A DNA stretch of 64,000 bases from Anaerolineae bacterium (GCA_023382655.1 JAHDWK010000006.1:248001-312000); one strand, 5' to 3'. Shown: positions 17,003 to 25,781, counted from the first letter of the stretch. The notes: generated by a model from the letters alone, not told the origin. Translations and numbers: made by a program.

Positions 17003-17989
17003 TCAATACAGCAGCCGCAACAGAGCCACCTTTCCCAAACTGCCAAAGTAGCCGGAAATGTCTACCGGCTCTAGCATTTCCGCCAACGCATCGGGGTCAT
17101 AGCGCACCCCCAGCAGCCGTTGCTCCAATTCCGCCACCGGCTGCAAACCAGCAAAATCGCCATAAATGGTGATCTGCTCAATCAACCCCTTGTTCACCTC
17201 AATGCGCATATCAATTTTGCCCACACCCTCAAACCGATCCTGCTTACGCACATTGAATCGCGGTGAACGGCCGACATTCCATTCCCATGTCTGGTAGCGG
17301 CTGGCCGAAAGCTCGTTAATCTTTTCCCAGTCGGCAGGCGTTAGTTCGTAGGTGGATACACCTATGTTGCCAAAAATCTCCTGCAACAACGCCTCTTTCA
17401 ACTGGTGAATGTCCATATCCACCGGCAAGAGTTCACGGATATTGACCACAAAAGCGCGAATAGATTGCACCGCGTTGGAGGTAATCTCCAACTGCCGGGG
17501 ATTGAGCGCCTTGAGCAGCGTCTCCAGGTGGCTGTCAAACAACAGCGTGCCATGACTGAACATACGCTGCGACGTGGCATATTGGGCATTGCCGGAAATC
17601 TTCTTCCCGGCGGCGTAAATGTCGCTTTTGCCGCGCAGTTCGGCATCCACGCCCAATGTGCGCAGCGCCCTGGCCACAGGTTCGGTAAAGCGGGCAAAGT
17701 TATGGAGATGGTCACGGCCGTTGGTCATAAAACTAAAATTCAAATTGCCCAAATCATGGTACACTGCCCCACCCCCTGACAGCCGCCGCACCACATGAAT
17801 GTTGTGAGCGCGGATGAAGTCGGTATCAATCTCCTCAATCGTATTTTGGTTACGGCCGATAATGACCGACGGCTCATTGATGTAAAAGAGCAAAATCGGC
17901 TCCTCCGTCGCCACATGCCGCAGCACAAATTCCTCAATCGCCAGATTCACACGCGGGTCGGTAATGTTTTGGTTGTCTACGAATAACAT
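17003..17989 (-). CDS. lplA: lipoate-protein ligase A
   Basis: A 328-residue ligase that activates lipoate with ATP and attaches it to lipoyl domains of E2 and GcvH proteins. Evidence: PSVIIGRNQN, the RRLSGGGAVYHDLGNLNFSF signature, and GKSDIYAAGKKISGNAQY; the C-terminal accessory domain (about 245-328) is present, so it is the full-length LplA form. The ATG (17989) directly follows a heptamer array whose minus-strand copy AAAGGACAACC gives the ribosome-binding site. A plausible client is the E2 enzyme at the window start. Confidence 0.9.
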   Translation of the reverse strand: MLFVDNQNITDPRVNLAIEEFVLRHVATEEPILLFYINEPSVIIGRNQNTIEEIDTDFIRAHNIHVVRRLSGGGAVYHDLGNLNFSFMTNGRDHLHNFARFTEPVARALRTLGVDAELRGKSDIYAAGKKISGNAQYATSQRMFSHGTLLFDSHLETLLKALNPRQLEITSNAVQSIRAFVVNIRELLPVDMDIHQLKEALLQEIFGNIGVSTYELTPADWEKINELSASRYQTWEWNVGRSPRFNVRKQDRFEGVGKIDMRIEVNKGLIEQITIYGDFAGLQPVAELEQRLLGVRYDPDALAEMLEPVDISGYFGSLGKVALLRLLY

Positions 17990-17990
17990 G

Positions 17991-18053
17991 GTTGTCCTTT
18001 GTCATTGGTCATTAGTCCTTTGCCAGTGACCAATGACGAACGACCAATGACCT
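17991..18053. repeat. TTGGTCA heptamer array upstream of lplA
   Basis: Nine contiguous 7-bp units, from GTTGTCC through TTTGTCA, TTGGTCA, TTAGTCC and TTTGCCA to reverse-complement units GTGACCA, ATGACGA, ACGACCA, ATGACCT. The two halves can pair. Confidence 0.85.
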
Positions 18054-18066
18054 CTCCCCGGCGATT

Positions 18067-19548
18067 TTAACCAACCAACGGAAACAGAGCCAGCAGAAGC
18101 CAGGCAAAGAAGAGGGCATTCCCCAGGCCATACGCCCAGGGGTCATCCACCGCCCCACCCACCAGCGCCATGATGCCCAACACAATGGGCAGCACGGGCA
18201 GCACCAGCACCAGGAAAAAGAGGGAAGGGACAAGGAGCACGGCCGTGCCCAACCCCACCATCAGCACCATACTCTGCCCCGCCCACCAGCCAATCCGCTT
18301 ACCCATAGACGCACCCTGCTGCGCCCACCCCGCCGCCAACAGCCAGGGCAAAAAGGCCAGCGCCAGCACCGGCCAACGCAGCAACCGCGCCGGAATGAGA
18401 AACCAGGGCAGCCATACCACCTGCGCCATCAGCCCAAACACCAGCCACAAAAAGGCAAAAATTGCCAATCCCCACCATAAACCTGGGCGTGTGGGCCGCA
18501 ACGGCCGTATCCCCACTCCCAGCCAAACCAGTCCTAACACCAAAAACCACAGCCCTTGTGCTCCGGCAATAAGCACGCCGCCCACCTCGCCAATGGACAC
18601 AAATCGATTTGCCAGCCATAACACGGCCGTGGCCGCCAGCGGTGCAACGAACAACCCCACCATGTGCCAGGGTGGGCGGCGAAAATTGGTGGTAATGCGT
18701 GGCTGGCGAATGATCGGCGTAATCGCCACCACCAGCACCAGCCACGCCGCCAACTGCACCAGATACCAGACCATACGCATATCCGTGTAAGCCACCGTTG
18801 TCGGCAGCCCAAAGGTCTGGCCCAACCAGCCGACGGCCGTCTGGTGCGCCGTCGGGCTAAAGAGGATGGTGATATGCTCTACGCCGGGAATCAGTTGAAA
18901 GGAACGGGCACGGCCGTCCGCAAAATCCGTATTCGCTCCACCCGCCCGCGCCAGTAAATCTTCGGCATTGGCCGCAAACTGTGGCTCCAACTGCCCCGCT
19001 TGCAGCAGCAAATTACGCGGTTCTGTTTCTGTCACCGCCGCATCTGTGGGCGACACGGCAACCGTCGCCAAATACCGATCCGGGTTGGCAATACCAGCCG
19101 TCATCGCCGCCCCACTGCCCATCGAATGGCCTAATAACGCAACACGACGGCCGTCCACCTCCGGTTGGGCGATCAGGGCCGCATACGCCGCATCCATGTT
19201 GGCTTGCAGCGCCGCTGCGCCGCGCGTCATCTCACCGCCCAACGGGGCCGGATTGGCCGCGTGGCCGTCAAAATCCAGCAGCAGCGTGGCATACCCGGCG
19301 CGCGCCAATGTGTAGGCAAAGCCCAACATGAGCTGCTGCGAGCCGCTAAATCCATGGGCGATAATCACGCCAGGCGCGGGTAGTGCGTCCGCCGGGGCAA
19401 TTAGCCGCATGGGGACGCCATTCTGGGTCAACGGCCGTGTCACCAAGCCATCCCCCGCCCGCCACACCATCAGCCACGCCAGCCCAATCACCAACAGACA
19501 ACCCACCACCACAATCCAGCGCCCGCGACTCAACTGTTTTCTTCTCAT
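18067..19548 (-). CDS. membrane-anchored alpha/beta hydrolase
   Basis: A 493-residue protein. After a single N-terminal membrane helix, residues about 45-280 form an alpha/beta-hydrolase domain with oxyanion segment IIAHGFSGS, nucleophile elbow GHSMGSG (Ser), and GVEHITIL, which probably carries the catalytic His. The C-terminal half is a bundle of hydrophobic helices. The substrate is unknown. ATG 19548 has GGAGG eight bases upstream; the in-frame ATG at 19599 begins in a repeat. The gene overlaps nothing and is co-directional with lplA and the M23 gene. Confidence 0.75.
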   Translation of the reverse strand: MRRKQLSRGRWIVVVGCLLVIGLAWLMVWRAGDGLVTRPLTQNGVPMRLIAPADALPAPGVIIAHGFSGSQQLMLGFAYTLARAGYATLLLDFDGHAANPAPLGGEMTRGAAALQANMDAAYAALIAQPEVDGRRVALLGHSMGSGAAMTAGIANPDRYLATVAVSPTDAAVTETEPRNLLLQAGQLEPQFAANAEDLLARAGGANTDFADGRARSFQLIPGVEHITILFSPTAHQTAVGWLGQTFGLPTTVAYTDMRMVWYLVQLAAWLVLVVAITPIIRQPRITTNFRRPPWHMVGLFVAPLAATAVLWLANRFVSIGEVGGVLIAGAQGLWFLVLGLVWLGVGIRPLRPTRPGLWWGLAIFAFLWLVFGLMAQVVWLPWFLIPARLLRWPVLALAFLPWLLAAGWAQQGASMGKRIGWWAGQSMVLMVGLGTAVLLVPSLFFLVLVLPVLPIVLGIMALVGGAVDDPWAYGLGNALFFAWLLLALFPLVG

Positions 19549-19565
19549 TCTTTCCTCCAAAAATC

Positions 19566-19614
19566 CGTGATGTGTGATGCGTGAGAGCTTTCTGGTCACG
19601 CATCACGCATCATG
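19566..19614. repeat. CGTGATG heptamer array (hairpin)
   Basis: Seven 7-bp units (CGTGATG, TGTGATG, CGTGAGA, GCTTTCT, GGTCACG, CATCACG, CATCATG): three forward, a spacer unit, three reverse-complement. Same family as 45688-45736. Confidence 0.85.
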
Positions 19615-20806
19615 GCAAGTCGGACACGATTTCCACGGCCGTCACTTCCCCGCCATTCACCACCACCGGCTGCCGGTATTCCTGCCCACCCACCGACACA
19701 AACAGTGTGTAATTACCGGGCGGCAAGTCGGCAAAGAGGAAGTTCTCCGCCAGCGCCGCATCTGAGTGAATGAGGTGCTGCGGATCATCCAGGTAAGTAA
19801 AAGTGTAACGGTAGAGCGGGTCATCGTCGGTGGATTCAATTAAGGTGATACGAACGCCCTGCCACGGCCGTCCCCCTTCATCCACCAATCGCCCCGCTAA
19901 CACGCCCGTTTCCGGCAATGGTTCCAACCACAACATTGGGTTCTGTGTGGTGGCAAAGTTATTACTACCTATGCGAATTTCCATATGCAGATGGGGCACG
20001 GCCGATACTCCCTCCACGCCAACCTCGGCTATCGGCTCACCCTGCACCACCCGCTGCCCCGCCTCTACCTGAATAAGCTGTACATGACCGTATAACACAT
20101 ACACCGGCTGCCCCTGCCACTGTTCATCCAATTCTAGCACTACCAACTGCCCATACCAGTCACAGCGCCAACCGTACAACTCGTCAGCATCGGACTGCGC
20201 CACGACAACTGTGCCATCAGCTACGGCCGTGACCATTGTCCCCTGCACCGCCGGCATATCCGCGCCATTGTGCAGCAAAAAACGGCCATCCCCATCCCAA
20301 CCATACGGATAATACCCATTTTCCAATGGTTTGCGCCCCCCTGACACCGGGTCTATCAACCAAAAGTGAGTTTGGGGCATGGCCGTGTCCGGCGTCGACC
20401 AGGGCTGTGCGCCCAAAACATTGCGCTCATAATCTGGTTTAGCGGGTGGCGGTTCCGGGCACGCACGCACTGGTGTTGGTGCGGCGGGTGGCGGTGAGGG
20501 GGCGACGGTGGGCACGCCTGCACTGAGCGCAGTCGAAGGGGCCGTTGGTGAGGGTGGTGGTGTGGGGGTGGGCGATGGGGACATCGCTAGGTGAACAGGT
20601 GTGGGGGTGAAGGTAGGCACGCCTGCACTGAGCGCAGTCGAAGGGGCCGTTTGGGAAGGAGTATGTGAGGGTAAACCTACACTGAGCGCAGTTGAAGTGA
20701 CCGTTGCGTCGGGAACGGCCGTTACCGGCAACTCCATGGGTGATTGACAGGCAGCCAACAACCACACCAACAAACAACCCAGGAGCCAACATCGGGTACG
20801 GATCAT
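19610..20806 (-). CDS. M23 (LytM-type) metallopeptidase lipoprotein
   Basis: A 398-residue lipoprotein. The signal peptide ends in lipobox LLAAC (Cys at about 19 from ATG 20806), followed by a Thr/Pro/Ser linker of about 90 residues, an M23 endopeptidase domain and a C-terminal carboxypeptidase-regulatory-like beta domain. Zinc ligands fit LLHNGADMP (H...D) and HLHMEI (HxH). M23 enzymes cut peptidoglycan cross-bridges, although Chloroflexota walls vary, so the substrate is uncertain. The linker contains three copies of STALS-type sequence encoded by an ACTGAGCGCAGTCGAAGG repeat. ATG 20893 upstream would bury the signal peptide, so it is rejected. Confidence 0.82.
   Translation of the reverse strand: MIRTRCWLLGCLLVWLLAACQSPMELPVTAVPDATVTSTALSVGLPSHTPSQTAPSTALSAGVPTFTPTPVHLAMSPSPTPTPPPSPTAPSTALSAGVPTVAPSPPPAAPTPVRACPEPPPAKPDYERNVLGAQPWSTPDTAMPQTHFWLIDPVSGGRKPLENGYYPYGWDGDGRFLLHNGADMPAVQGTMVTAVADGTVVVAQSDADELYGWRCDWYGQLVVLELDEQWQGQPVYVLYGHVQLIQVEAGQRVVQGEPIAEVGVEGVSAVPHLHMEIRIGSNNFATTQNPMLWLEPLPETGVLAGRLVDEGGRPWQGVRITLIESTDDDPLYRYTFTYLDDPQHLIHSDAALAENFLFADLPPGNYTLFVSVGGQEYRQPVVVNGGEVTAVEIVSDLP
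20511..20703. repeat. three ACTGAGCGCAGTCGAAGG elements inside a coding linker
   Basis: Copies start at 20511, 20616 and 20674; the first two are identical over 36 bases and the third is diverged. Each encodes a STALS-type peptide in the M23 lipoprotein linker on the minus strand. The core ACTGAGCGCAGT is itself nearly palindromic. Confidence 0.8.
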
Positions 20807-20853
20807 GCCTGTAATTGTCTTAAGGGTATGTACGGCCGTCAAACTTATATGTC

Positions 20854-20895
20854 GCAAGTGGCAAGTAGCAGGTTGCAGGTGATCACTTGCCACTT
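20854..20895. repeat. GCAAGTG heptamer array
   Basis: Units GCAAGTG, GCAAGTA, GCAGGTT, GCAGGTG, then ATCACTT and GCCACTT in reverse orientation. It lies between the divergent M23 gene and aceK. Confidence 0.75.
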
Positions 20896-20928
20896 GCTAC
20901 CGTTCTATCTCTCGTAAGCCAACCGCGC

Positions 20929-20934
20929 TATACT
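20929..20934 (+). promoter_or_regulatory. -10 element immediately before aceK (possible leaderless start)
   Basis: TATACT ends six bases before ATG 20941, so transcription would begin at or near the start codon. No clear -35 or Shine-Dalgarno is seen. The P-loop kinase at 35745 has the same spacing. Confidence 0.35.
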
Positions 20935-20940
20935 TCCGTC

Positions 20941-22680
20941 ATGCAGCTAGACCTTAATCGCCTGTCGGACAGCCGGTTAGCCAATATGGGGGCAGCGGCC
21001 ATCTACCAGGCATTCAAGAGTTATTGCGCCCACTTCCAGGCCATCACGGATCGCGCTCCACAGCGTTTTGAGCAGCAAGACTGGCACGGCCGTCGCGCCG
21101 ACGCCGAAGAACGCCTGGAACTGTACAAAACCATCATTGACCAGGTCGTAGGCGAGATTCATTGCCTGTTGGCCGAACGCCTGCATGACAAACTGGTCTG
21201 GGTCAGCATGAAAGCCGTTTACTCCGGCCACATCTTCCCTCGTGACGATTGGGAACTGGCCGAAACCTTTTTCAACTCCGTCACCCGTCGCATCTTCACC
21301 ACCGTCGGCGTAGACCCGCAAATCGAATTTGTCACCACCGATTACCAATCACCGCCCACCCCCTCTCGCCATAAAGTGTATCGCAGCTACAAAGTACCCC
21401 ATCCAAAAGCAGACCTGTTCTACGAAATCATTAGCGGCTATCACCCCGCCGCCCGCTTTGCCCACCTGGAACAGGACTGCCAGTTGATTGCCGCCCGCAT
21501 CCAGGCGCACCTGGCGGCACAGGGCTTGACGATGCAGCGTCTCGATATGGTCAAAAGTGGATTTTACCGCAGCCACGGAGCTTATCTGGTGGGGCGCATC
21601 CAGGCCGGCAGCCAGACCATACCCTGCATCTTTTGTTTGCTGCACAGTAAAGACGGCCTGTATGTGGACAGCGTGCTGCTGGATGCCACCAGCGTCAGCA
21701 TTTTGTTTGGCTTCACCCGCTCCTACTTCCACGTCAAAATTGACCGTCCCTATGACCTGGTGGCCTTCATTCAAACGCTCATCCCCCAAAAACGGATTGC
21801 CGAAATTTACATCTCGCTGGGCTACAACAAACATGGCAAGACGGAGCTATACCGCGACATTTTGCGTCATCTGACCCAATCCGACACGCAATTTCAAACC
21901 GCGCCAGGGCAGAAAGGCATGGTCATGGCCGTGTTTAGCCTGCCCGATTATGACCTGGTGTTTAAGCTGATTAAAGACCATTTTGCCGACCCCAAAAAGG
22001 TGACGCGCCAGAACGTCATGGCCCAGTATGATTTGGTGTTTCGCCACGACCGCGCCGGACGTCTGGTGGATGCGCAGTCGTTTGAATTTTTGGAATTTGA
22101 CCAGGCACGGTTTGACCCGGCGCTGCTGGCCGAATTATTAGCGGTGGCCGGACGCGCCGTGCAGGTGAAGGAAGACGCAGTTGTCATCGCCCATGCGTAT
22201 GTGCAGCGGCGGGTGACGCCGTTGGACATCTACATTCGCCAGGTAGATGAAGTCGAAGCGCGGGCAGCCATCCGGGACTACGGCCGTGCCATCAAAGACA
22301 TGGCCGCCACCAACATCTTCCCCGGTGATATGCTGCTGAAAAACTTTGGCGTGACGCGGCACGGCCGTGTTGTCTTTTATGACTATGACGAGCTACGGCC
22401 GCTCACCGACTGCCACTTTCGCCGCTTCCCCCCCGCCGCCACCTACGAAGACGAGCTATCGAGCGAACCCTGGTTCCACATCGCCGAAGGCGACATTTTC
22501 CCCCAGGAATTCCTGCACTTCATGGGGCTGCCCGCCCCCCTGCAACAGGAATTTTTAGCCCACCACCCAGACCTGCTCGATACCCCCTACTGGCACACCA
22601 CCCAAACCCGCCTACAAAACGGCGAATACATCCACATCCTCCCCTACAGCCAACGCCAACGCCTTTACCCCACCCCATAA
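20941..22680 (+). CDS. aceK: isocitrate dehydrogenase kinase/phosphatase
   Basis: A 579-residue protein, almost the same length as E. coli AceK (578). It phosphorylates and dephosphorylates isocitrate dehydrogenase, controlling the branch between the TCA cycle and glyoxylate bypass. Diagnostic stretches are the ATP-binding PGQKGMVMAVFSLP, the FEFLEFDQARF block with HDRAGRLVDAQ, IRDYGRAIKDMAATNIFPGD, and KNFGVTRHGRVVFYDYDE with the metal-binding residues. The start at ATG 20941 gives the right N-terminus. AceK is best known from Proteobacteria, so its presence here is notable; aceA, aceB and icd are not in this window. Confidence 0.92.
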   Translation: MQLDLNRLSDSRLANMGAAAIYQAFKSYCAHFQAITDRAPQRFEQQDWHGRRADAEERLELYKTIIDQVVGEIHCLLAERLHDKLVWVSMKAVYSGHIFPRDDWELAETFFNSVTRRIFTTVGVDPQIEFVTTDYQSPPTPSRHKVYRSYKVPHPKADLFYEIISGYHPAARFAHLEQDCQLIAARIQAHLAAQGLTMQRLDMVKSGFYRSHGAYLVGRIQAGSQTIPCIFCLLHSKDGLYVDSVLLDATSVSILFGFTRSYFHVKIDRPYDLVAFIQTLIPQKRIAEIYISLGYNKHGKTELYRDILRHLTQSDTQFQTAPGQKGMVMAVFSLPDYDLVFKLIKDHFADPKKVTRQNVMAQYDLVFRHDRAGRLVDAQSFEFLEFDQARFDPALLAELLAVAGRAVQVKEDAVVIAHAYVQRRVTPLDIYIRQVDEVEARAAIRDYGRAIKDMAATNIFPGDMLLKNFGVTRHGRVVFYDYDELRPLTDCHFRRFPPAATYEDELSSEPWFHIAEGDIFPQEFLHFMGLPAPLQQEFLAHHPDLLDTPYWHTTQTRLQNGEYIHILPYSQRQRLYPTP

Positions 22681-22682
22681 GC

Positions 22683-22817
22683 CGCCGGATGCAATCCGGC
22701 GTCTGAGATAAAAAACGCACTGAAAGTGCGTTGTCAAACCGCTTGTTTGGCTGCGGCACATTTTCTTCAGTGCGCTTTAGCGTACTTCTTGTAACAGCCT
22801 GGGAATTCCGTTCCCAG
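22683..22817. repeat. cluster of hairpins after aceK
   Basis: CGCCGGAT-gca-ATCCGGCG (22683-22701), AACGCACT-gaa-AGTGCGTT (22714-22732), an imperfect AGTGCGCT-tt-AGCGTACT near 22769, and CTGGGAA-ttccg-TTCCCAG (22799-22817). The first probably terminates aceK; the rest resemble dispersed palindromic repeats. Confidence 0.7.
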
Positions 22818-22833
22818 TAACCTTGTTAAAAGG

Positions 22834-22863
22834 TTGCCAAAGGCTTTTCATTCTGGTTATAAT
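22834..22863 (+). promoter_or_regulatory. promoter of the valS T-box leader
   Basis: TTGCCA (22834-22839) and TATAAT (22858-22863) with an 18-bp spacer; transcription would start near 22870, at the beginning of the T-box leader. Confidence 0.65.
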
Positions 22864-23003
22864 GCCACCACAATTCCATACCCATGAACTCCGGGAGGAG
22901 TACGCTGGCAAGAACCTGACAGGAAAGACAGAGCCAGGACTGAAAGCTCTCACAGGCATCACCAACGGAAAGTCGCCCGGAATGAGTACCGCAGAAACAA
23001 CTT

Positions 23004-23167
23004 GTAAACCATGACCCGTAAATCGTAAACCGATTACGGCCTTCGGATAACGGGTTACGGATAACGAGAAGGAGTAGACCGGTACGGGAGCGCCCGTTAC
23101 AGCGTTGACCCGATGATGGTCGGGAAAAGTGCGGCCAACAGGTTTGTAGTGGCGGTTTCAACCGCCA
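23004..23167. repeat. repeats inside the T-box leader linker
   Basis: A CGTAAAC/GGATAAC heptamer-type array (23004-23065) and a perfect hairpin TGGCGGTT-tc-AACCGCCA (23150-23167) lie between Stem I and the antiterminator. Confidence 0.7.
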
Positions 23168-23202
23168 AACCAATGGCCGAATTGAGGTGGTACCACGGAG
23201 TC

Positions 23203-23240
23203 GAGCCTGCTTCGTCCTCAGGGATGAGCAGGCTCGTTTT
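23203..23240 (+). terminator. T-box-controlled terminator
   Basis: 9-bp arms GAGCCTGCT and AGCAGGCTC with a TTTT run at 23237-23240. It competes with the T-box antiterminator. Confidence 0.8.
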
Positions 23241-23248
23241 AGTTATGA

Positions 23249-23305
23249 GGTAATTGAGTAACTGGATAATTGCGCAATTTCTCAGTTACTCAATTACCCG
23301 GTTAC
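23249..23305. repeat. GGTAATTG octamer array before valS
   Basis: Forward 8-bp units (GGTAATTG, AGTAACTG, GATAATTG) are followed by reverse-type units (CTCAGTTA, CTCAATTA, CCCGGTTA). The array ends next to the AGAGG ribosome-binding site of valS. Confidence 0.75.
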
Positions 23306-23315
23306 AGAGGTTCAC

Positions 23316-25781
23316 ATGTCTCTACCCAAACGGTACCACCCGCAAACGGCCGAACCCGGCCAACAGGCGGGCTGGCAAGAACAGGGCGTCTACTATTATG
23401 ATCCGGCAGCAGACGCACCGCGTTTCACCATTGACACCCCCCCACCCACCGTGTCCGGGCAGCTGCATCTGGGGCACGTTTACTCCTACAGCCAGACCGA
23501 TTTCATCGCTCGTTTTTGGCGCATGAACGGCCGTAACGTCTATTACCCCATGGGCTATGACGACAACGGTCTACCCACCGAGCGGCTGGTGGAAAAACGG
23601 CACGGCATACGCGCCGCCGATGGTGATCGGGCCACCTTTATCACCCACTGCCTGGCTGCCAGCGAAGAAGCAGAGCATGATTACCGCCAATTGTGGCAGC
23701 GGTTAGGGTTGTCCGTAGATTGGCGCTATAGCTACCGCACCATAGATGAGCATTCCCGCCGCCTGGCGCAGTGGTCGTTTATTGACCTGCACCGCCAGGG
23801 GCTGGCCTACCGGCAGCAGTCACCCACCATCTGGTGCCCGGAATGCCAGACGGCCATCGCCCAGGCAGACGTAGACGACCTGGAACGAGAAACAACCTTT
23901 TACACGCTGGCTTTTCGCCTGCCGGATGGGGCCACCTTACCCATTGCCACCACCCGCCCGGAACTGCTGCCCGCCTGTGTGGCGGCGTTTGTGCATCCAG
24001 GCGACGGCCGTTACCAATCCCTCATCGGCCAACCGGGCAACCCGGCCATAACCACCCCGCTGGGGCAAACCGTCCCCCTGCTGGCCGACCCCGCCGCCGA
24101 CCCACACAAGGGCACCGGCGCAGTGATGTGCTGCACCTTCGGTGACACAACCGATGTGGCCTGGCAAAAGACACACCAACTACCCATCATTGAAGCGATT
24201 GGGCGAGACGGCCGTCTCACCGCTGCCGCCCACCCCTATACCGGCCTGACGGTGACAGAAGCACGCCAGGCCATCATGGAGACGTTGCGGGAGCAGGGGG
24301 CGGTATTGACCGCCCAACCCATCCCGCAAACGGTGCGGGTGCATGAACGGTGTGATACGCCGGTGGAATATGTGGTCACGCCGCAATGGTTTATTCGTGT
24401 GTTGGATTACAAGGCAGATATGCTGGCAGCCGGGGAACAAATCACCTGGCAGCCACCACACATGCACAACCGTTACCGCCAGTGGGTGGAAAATCTCAGT
24501 TGGGACTGGTGCATCAGCCGCCAGCGCTTTTTTGGCGTGCCCTTCCCGCTGTGGTACTGCGCCGCCTGTGGCGCGGCCATCCTGGCCGATGAAGACGAGT
24601 TGCCGGTAGACCCGATGGTAGCACGGCCGTCTCACCCCTGCCCCCACTGCCACAGCACTGAATTCATACCGGAAACGGACGTGTTCGATACCTGGTTCAC
24701 CTCCTCCCTCTCGCCGCAAATTGCCGGGCAATGGCAGCACGATGACCCGTTATACAACCAGGTGTACCCCTTCACATTGCGACCACAAGGCCACGAAATC
24801 ATCCGCACCTGGGCCTTTTACACCATCGTCAAATCGCACCACCACTTTGGCACGGTACCGTTTGCCCAGGTAGCCATTTCCGGCTGGGGATTGGCGGCCG
24901 AAGGCATGGGCAAAATCAGCAAAAGTCGCGGCGGCGGGCCGATGTCGCCCTTAGCCATGATCGAGCAGTATTCGGCCGACGCTGTACGCTATTGGGCCGC
25001 CAGCACCGCCTTGGGCAAAGACGCCATCATCAGCGAAGAAAAAATCCAGGCCGGCGCCAAACTGGTCAACAAACTCTACAACGTCGCCAAATTCAGCGAA
25101 AGGTTCCTGTGCCCATCACCGATCACCGATTACCGACCACCGATTACCGACTTCACCCCCGCCGACCGCTGGCTGCTGGCGCACACCACCCGCCTGATCC
25201 AGCGCAGCACTTTTCTGTGGCAGCAGTATGATTACGCCACGGCCCGCAGTGAAACGGAAGCGTTCTTCTGGCGGGTGCTGGCGGACAATTACCTGGAGAT
25301 GGCCAAGATGCGGCTGTATGCCCAGGATGACGCGGCGCGGGGCGCGGTTTATGCCCTGCATCACGCCTTGCTGACGGCGTTGAAGCTGTTTGCGCCCATC
25401 CTGCCGCATATCACCGAAGAGATTTACCAGAGTTTGTTTGCCACGGCCGACGGTGCGCCTTCGATTCATCGGGCGCAATGGCCGGTGGCCGATCCCACCT
25501 GGCTGGATGACGGCGCATTGGCGGCGGGAGAGTTGTTGGTGGAGGTGGCTACGGCCGTGCGACGCCACAAAAGCGAACACAACCTGTCACCAGGGGCCGA
25601 ATTGGCCGCCCTCTACTTGAACACAGACGACGACCAGACCGCCCGCTGGCTGCCGCAAAGCCGCGCCGACCTGATGAGCATTACACGGGCACAAGAGGTA
25701 GTGGTGAACGGCCGTCTGCCGGAGAACGCGGTGATCATTAGCCATGAGCCAGTTCAGGTGGCGGTGGTTCGTAATCCGTAA
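23316..25781 (+). CDS. valS: valyl-tRNA synthetase
   Basis: An 821-residue class Ia synthetase. The first active-site motif is HLGH (51-54) in PPPTVSGQLHLGH and the second is KISKS (533-537); the CP1 editing domain (about 170-330) has the expected TTRPELLPACVA pattern. A pair of CxxC motifs (WCPEC near 170, YCAAC..CPHCHS near 410-445) suggests bound zinc. It is on the short side for ValS and seems to lack the long C-terminal coiled coil. Bases 25115-25149, five 7-bp ATCACCG-type units, are translated as SPITDYRPPITD between catalytic and anticodon domains. The end VVRNP and the TAA come from a CGTAATC array. Expression is predicted to be T-box controlled. Confidence 0.93.
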   Translation: MSLPKRYHPQTAEPGQQAGWQEQGVYYYDPAADAPRFTIDTPPPTVSGQLHLGHVYSYSQTDFIARFWRMNGRNVYYPMGYDDNGLPTERLVEKRHGIRAADGDRATFITHCLAASEEAEHDYRQLWQRLGLSVDWRYSYRTIDEHSRRLAQWSFIDLHRQGLAYRQQSPTIWCPECQTAIAQADVDDLERETTFYTLAFRLPDGATLPIATTRPELLPACVAAFVHPGDGRYQSLIGQPGNPAITTPLGQTVPLLADPAADPHKGTGAVMCCTFGDTTDVAWQKTHQLPIIEAIGRDGRLTAAAHPYTGLTVTEARQAIMETLREQGAVLTAQPIPQTVRVHERCDTPVEYVVTPQWFIRVLDYKADMLAAGEQITWQPPHMHNRYRQWVENLSWDWCISRQRFFGVPFPLWYCAACGAAILADEDELPVDPMVARPSHPCPHCHSTEFIPETDVFDTWFTSSLSPQIAGQWQHDDPLYNQVYPFTLRPQGHEIIRTWAFYTIVKSHHHFGTVPFAQVAISGWGLAAEGMGKISKSRGGGPMSPLAMIEQYSADAVRYWAASTALGKDAIISEEKIQAGAKLVNKLYNVAKFSERFLCPSPITDYRPPITDFTPADRWLLAHTTRLIQRSTFLWQQYDYATARSETEAFFWRVLADNYLEMAKMRLYAQDDAARGAVYALHHALLTALKLFAPILPHITEEIYQSLFATADGAPSIHRAQWPVADPTWLDDGALAAGELLVEVATAVRRHKSEHNLSPGAELAALYLNTDDDQTARWLPQSRADLMSITRAQEVVVNGRLPENAVIISHEPVQVAVVRNP

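Larger units (their letters stand above)
22870..23240 (+). ncRNA. T-box riboswitch leader of valS
   Basis: The antiterminator T-box sequence GAGGTGGTACCACGG (23184-23198) contains UGGU, complementary to the ACCA end of uncharged tRNA with discriminator A. It is followed by a terminator: GAGCCTGCT (23203-23211), AGCAGGCTC (23227-23235), then TTTT. The Stem I region (about 22890-23000) has AGTA at 22899-22902 and a GGACTGAAAG apical element. Possible valine specifiers are GTC (22972-22974) and GTA (22986-22988); I cannot choose without folding. Uncharged tRNA-Val should favour antitermination and valS expression. The linker between Stem I and antiterminator (23004-23167) is filled with intergenic-type repeats. 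Confidence 0.85.
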
